Source: Amoebophrya sp. AT5.2 (Eukaryota > Sar > Dinophyceae > Syndiniales > Amoebophryaceae). From it: a stretch of 30,898 bases of DNA. The notes beneath the pieces were generated by a model. It worked only from the letters and a program-made list of their open reading frames with translations, had not been told where the DNA came from and searched no databases. This document shows, in pieces, positions 27,011-30,898 of the stretch. The stretch is from NCBI GenBank assembly GCA_005223375.1, contig RXOD01004041.1, forward strand, positions 1 to 30,898, read 5' to 3'. The translations under genes were made by a program, and so were the position numbers. Within the stretch, counting starts at the first letter, position 1, and the number at the start of each line of letters is the position of its first letter.

Positions 27011-27967
27011 TCGCGCATTTTTTCACTGCAGCACGAGCACGACGCGACACGAACTTTCAGAATCGGCAACGAACTCAACGCCGCAAAGCTCACTGCAGCT
27101 TCACCATGCGCCAAACTGTCGGATGCGCGCTTCATTTTATATGTGTGTCCCTGTGTGTGTGTGGCGGCACTACTTTGCCTTCATGTCAAGCATGGCCATG
27201 TTTCCAATCGCGGCAATATGCGGCTTCTCCCTGTTCCTCGAATCGAAACAACGATGGATCGGTGTCCTTTCCATCAGAGCTAGGTAAATATGCAATTTGT
27301 GTGGTGCTTTGGCGTCTAGTCCTCGTTCTCAGAGGCACGACAAGAAAAATCTAAATCGTACATCCAGAAGAAGAATCCGACCCGCCTAACTTCTGCATCT
27401 GTGCATGGCGGTTGGACTCCCTATGTATCCCGGGGAAGTAATTAGGTACGCGCTTACTTTGTTTTACTTTCTACTTATACTTATTACTTGTATTTTACAC
27501 TGACGCGCACCCATTAATCTTCCCGAATAATATGTAGTTCGAGTTGACCTTGACGCCATGTATGTGTGGATTCCAGTGCGTGTCGAACTGCGCGCTTATA
27601 TATGCGCGCCTCCCGTTGGTAAACCAATGGACGAAGCATAGATGCCTCCGAGAGCTGCAGCTGAAGTGGACACAAGCGAGCGTGCCTCACAAGATGAAAC
27701 CACAGCCACGGAAAAAACTACTTGTACTAAATTGTAGTAGTTGCACGCGTCGCTGGTAGGAATCTCTGCCTATCATCACATCACATAACATAAATATTGG
27801 TGATACGAGCCGCAGGGACACCACCTTCCGACCCACCAATTGCATCTCCGAGCAACAAGCAGAGACAGAAAGCTGCGTCGAGATGACGCCATGTCCTGAT
27901 GAGAATACTTCTACTCCCTACTTCTGAATTACGGTCCCCTGATCGTTCTACCCGACAAAAATTCACA

Positions 27968-30898
27968 TCACTCCGTCTTCCGCTTCTTCGCGCCCGCAGT
28001 GTCGTCGTCCTCTCCCTGCGCCCCCGCGCCGCCGTCCTCCTCCTTGCCCCGGCGCTTTTTGTCCTTCTTCTTCTCCTTCTTCTCCTTCCTCTTGCGAGCA
28101 ACCTCGGCCATGACGTCCGTCTCCTCGCCCGCCGCCGGCCCCTTCCCGGAAAGGGAAGGGCCGATGCCCAGGAGCTCGCGCTCGAGTTCGTCGTCGTCGA
28201 ACGTAAACTCGTTGCCCTTGTAGGTGACGTTCGTCTTGGCAGACTCGTCACCGGCGCCGGGATGGGCCTCGGCCTTGCCATCGGTCAGGGCCAAGCGCGC
28301 GGGCGCTTTGCGCTTGTCCGCCTTGTCCTGTTCGTCGTAGACGCCGGCCAGCTCCTTGGCGAGGACGTCCTCCGGGCTGTCCTCTGGCGGGGCGGCCCCG
28401 AGAGCCCCGTCGCCTTCGTTTTTCTTCTTGTTCGCCTCCCGGGCCTGGTGAGCCGCGAAGCAGGCTCTCCCGTTCGGGGTCGCGGCAAATTTCGTCCAGT
28501 GCTCGACGACGTATCCGCTCTTTCCGATCTCGTCGTCTTCGGTAAAATACGCCTCGGCCGTCCCGTAGCTCTGGACCAAATCCGCCGCCGCCTCATCCTC
28601 ACCTGTGTGTGCGACAATGAATAGGAAAGAACAATAACCCACAGCAACCGGATGGCACGTGACTAGTGTATTGCTCGACCCGTACGAAGCACTACTTCAT
28701 CCAAGATGATGAAACGAAATGCGAGAAGAGATGCAGAAACAGAAAACATACACTAGCGCTACATGGCACTAAATGTCCGCGTACCGTCCCGGATAAGCCT
28801 GGGGATGTCAACCTCGCGAATCTCCTTCGTCAGCAAGTCCATGTATGCGCCAAACGCCCGCTGCCCTGCGACGAACAAATCCCTCCCGGCGAGCTGCTTG
28901 TCCTTGAGCTCCATGAGCGAGCTGCGGATGGTCTTGTAGTCGCACATCACGGCCTCGTATGCCGCCCGATGATTTTTCGGGTCGTGAAACAGCTTGAGGC
29001 CATTCATGAAGTCCGCGAAAAGCTGTGAGACAAATTTGGGCTGCAAACACTTTTGTTGTTCCCTACCGAGGCAGCGCGTTCAGCCATCAGGAGGCTCAGG
29101 ATAAACAATACATAGACACTCATTATAGAAGTTTAGAGCTCAGATGAAGTGCCGCCAGGTCCGGAGAGTAGGAGACGTCGACGCCACCCTTGTAGAAACG
29201 GTCCTCTCCGTTCTTGCGCGTCTCATCCAAGTACGCGCACACTTGCTCTTCACCCTCCCGGAGCGTATTCGCCTTGCCGCCGCAGAGTGTGTGAATCACA
29301 TTGTCATCCGGGAGGCAAGCGAGGCACCACGCCTTGAGCTGCGCCTTCTTGTATTCGTCGCTGTGGAACACGTCGGCGATGCGCCTCAAGCTTGCGGCGC
29401 ACATGAGCTCCTCGCCGAGGTGGTAGGCGAAGTTCCACTCCTTCGGTTTGCAGTACATCTGAAGAAAATATGAACGGGACGCTGACGCCGCAGCGCTCGG
29501 CGGAATGTTACGCAAGTACCGCAGACAGAATTGCATGAAAGTAAACTGTTACAGACACGCATACAACCTTGCTACGGGGGAGACGAGGGGGTGGGAGATA
29601 GACTAAGAGATAAACAAGTGGGCGTCCCTGCTTTACTGAAGCGCGAATCGCCCAGGACTCAATGTTAGAAGCACGAAAGTGGAAGCACCATCATCGACGG
29701 CGACTTCAGGAAGAGCCAGTTGAGCACTTCGCGCTCGACGACTTTCGGAGAAAGTCGGTTGAGACTCCCGATGAGCTCGCGCAGCTCCATTTCGCAGTCA
29801 TCCTTCATCTCAAAGTCAGCCTCGGTGTGGCCGGGAATCGAAGTGTAGTGCGAGGTGTCCGCGTTGCCCTTGTTCTCGTCCTCCAAGGGGTCGTCCAACT
29901 CACAGCCGAGGAGGCCGTTGTCCTCGGAGTCGTCGTACTCGTCGTCGTCACCCCAGAATGCGGGGGGTTGGGCCTTCGGAATTACCGCCACGGCCAGGCA
30001 AGGCGTGCCATCTTGCTTTCCCGAAAAGGACGTAGAGCCGGCGTCGCTGTCGCTACCGTCGGACGAAGAGGAGCTCCCGTCGGCAGGCTTTGATGCTTTG
30101 AGAAAAGCTTTGACCGCAGCTGCTTTCGCCGCCTGGTTCAGACCGTTCCATGCGTCTGCGTGGGGATCTACCTTGGCCGTCGAGGAAGACGATGGACCCC
30201 CCACATGCTGAAACTCGGCGTCGCCCTGTTTTAGATTTTCGCGAGCGAATTGATTGCGCCTACACATCTACTCCTGCCTGAGACACATACCCCGAGACAT
30301 ATGGCCATGACACGAGTGATCCGGCAACACATCATGTGTGGAAGGAGTCCATGACTGCAGCCGGCGGCACCGAAGTTTAGAAACAAATTATCACTCAGCG
30401 CTGACTGAGTCGCAGACGAGATTCACTTTCGATCATCCTCCAAAAAAAATAAACAGGTGAGGAACCTTCTTCTGGTACTCCTCCACCGAGCGCTTGACGG
30501 CCTCGCGGAGCTGTTCCTTCTCCGCGCGGCTGGTCTTGTCCTTCTTGCGACCGCCCTCGTTTTCCTTTCCCTTCGGCGGGACCACAGGAGAGTGAGATGG
30601 GTTTGCAGAGGTCTTGCTCTCGCCGAACGTCAGGCGGTGCTGCCCAACCTCCTGCGCCGCGCCGGACGCCGCGTCGCCGTCCGCAGGTTTGTCGCTGGGG
30701 GCAGCATTGTCGCCGCCTGAGGTGTCCTCGGCGGTGGAGACCTGGTTTTGCGTGGTGCCCTTCTTGTTCTTGGTGGCCTTGTTCTTGGTCGGGGCCTTGA
30801 GGTCGGCAGAGGCCTTGTTGTCGGTCGGGGCCTTGACGTCGGCGGAGGCCTTGTTCGAGGTGGGGGCCTCGTCGCCGGCGGAGGCCTTGTTCGAGGTG
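27968..30898 (-). CDS. Multi-exon charged protein of unknown function, N-terminus beyond window (at least about 710 aa)
   Basis: Five exons: 30898-30466 (open to the edge), 30225-29689, 29458-about 29183, 29040-28785 and 28602-27968. Introns 30465-30226, 29688-29459 and 28784-28603 are GT-AG with matching phases. The third junction is uncertain: only weak donors (GGC/GTCGAC or GAC/GTCTCC) are in phase with TTGCAG/CCC. The first exon has a roughly 12-residue repeat (NKASADVKAPT and variants), then a basic segment (GRKKDKTSRAEKEQLREAVK). Exon 2 is acidic (FWGDDDEYDDSEDNG). Exons 3-4 look like a folded helical domain (MYCKPKEWNFAYHLGEELMC, PKFVSQLFADFMNGLKLFHD). The C-terminus is Lys/Glu-rich with likely nuclear signals (VARKRKEKKEKKKDKKRR, AKKRKTE). 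If the third junction is wrong, two genes lie here, split near 29125. No family is recognised. Confidence 0.62.

Larger units (their letters stand above)
24398..27967. other. 3.5 kb gene-poor region with several repeat types
   Basis: No gene could be supported in 3.5 kb. Short frames on both strands lack motifs. It contains a 26-bp tandem repeat, an ACTA-rich degenerate stretch and dispersed copies of a palindromic motif, listed separately. The segment 27100-27967 shows nothing notable. Confidence 0.45.

Noticed and set aside
1..30898. CRISPR array, phage defence or toxin-antitoxin system
   Set aside because: Introns, LINE and eukaryotic gene families show this is nuclear DNA; the tandem repeats found have no unique spacers.

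Overview
The window looks like nuclear DNA of a protist with a dinoflagellate-type genome, either a core dinoflagellate or a syndinian relative. This is inferred from gene architecture, not from a marker gene. Every gene I can support lies on the minus strand, from the partial gene at 1-732 to the partial gene leaving at 30898, so about 31 kb is one co-oriented array. Several genes carry short GT-AG introns (about 120-240 nt, one of 742 nt). Coding stretches are GC-rich and spacers less so. Two small proteins, one beginning MGCGASK and one built of SMKK repeats, fit the alveolate idea. I saw no rRNA, tRNA, CRISPR or bacterial operon features.

Layout from low to high coordinates (3' to 5' of the gene array): a partial possible membrane protein (1-732); a helical unknown (987-1550); a three-exon, probably lipid-anchored Glu/Ala-repeat protein (2850-3745); a five-exon beta-rich plus coiled-coil unknown (4270-7321); a divergent RluA-type pseudouridine synthase (7902-9164); a broken DGAT2-family acyltransferase locus (9872-12942); a 5'-truncated LINE with a zinc finger inside its reverse transcriptase (about 12932-15230); an ADAT3/Tad3-like tRNA deaminase subunit (15918-17030); a tiny Lys/Met/Ser repeat protein with one intron (18263-18705); a parallel beta-helix protein (19110-20444); a poorly resolved stretch with Cys-rich and membrane-type ORFs (22270-23040); a secreted Cys-rich protein with a homopolymer frameshift (23890-24397); a 3.5 kb gene-poor, repeat-bearing region; and a large multi-exon acidic/basic unknown cut by the right edge (27968-30898).

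The genes do not form one pathway. Two encode tRNA/rRNA-modification-type enzymes and one a lipid acyltransferase, so this is ordinary dinoflagellate-style mixing. The unusual part is 10.9-15.2 kb. There an exon segment of the acyltransferase occurs as five full or partial copies, one of them inverted. A 1.2 kb segment carrying its own 340-codon ORF is wedged between two of the copies. The gene's N-terminal part is frameshifted, and a LINE tail abuts its start. A second duplication, of an exon start plus its splice acceptor, sits in the 742-nt intron of the five-exon gene. All exon models were read by eye and are unconfirmed by transcripts.
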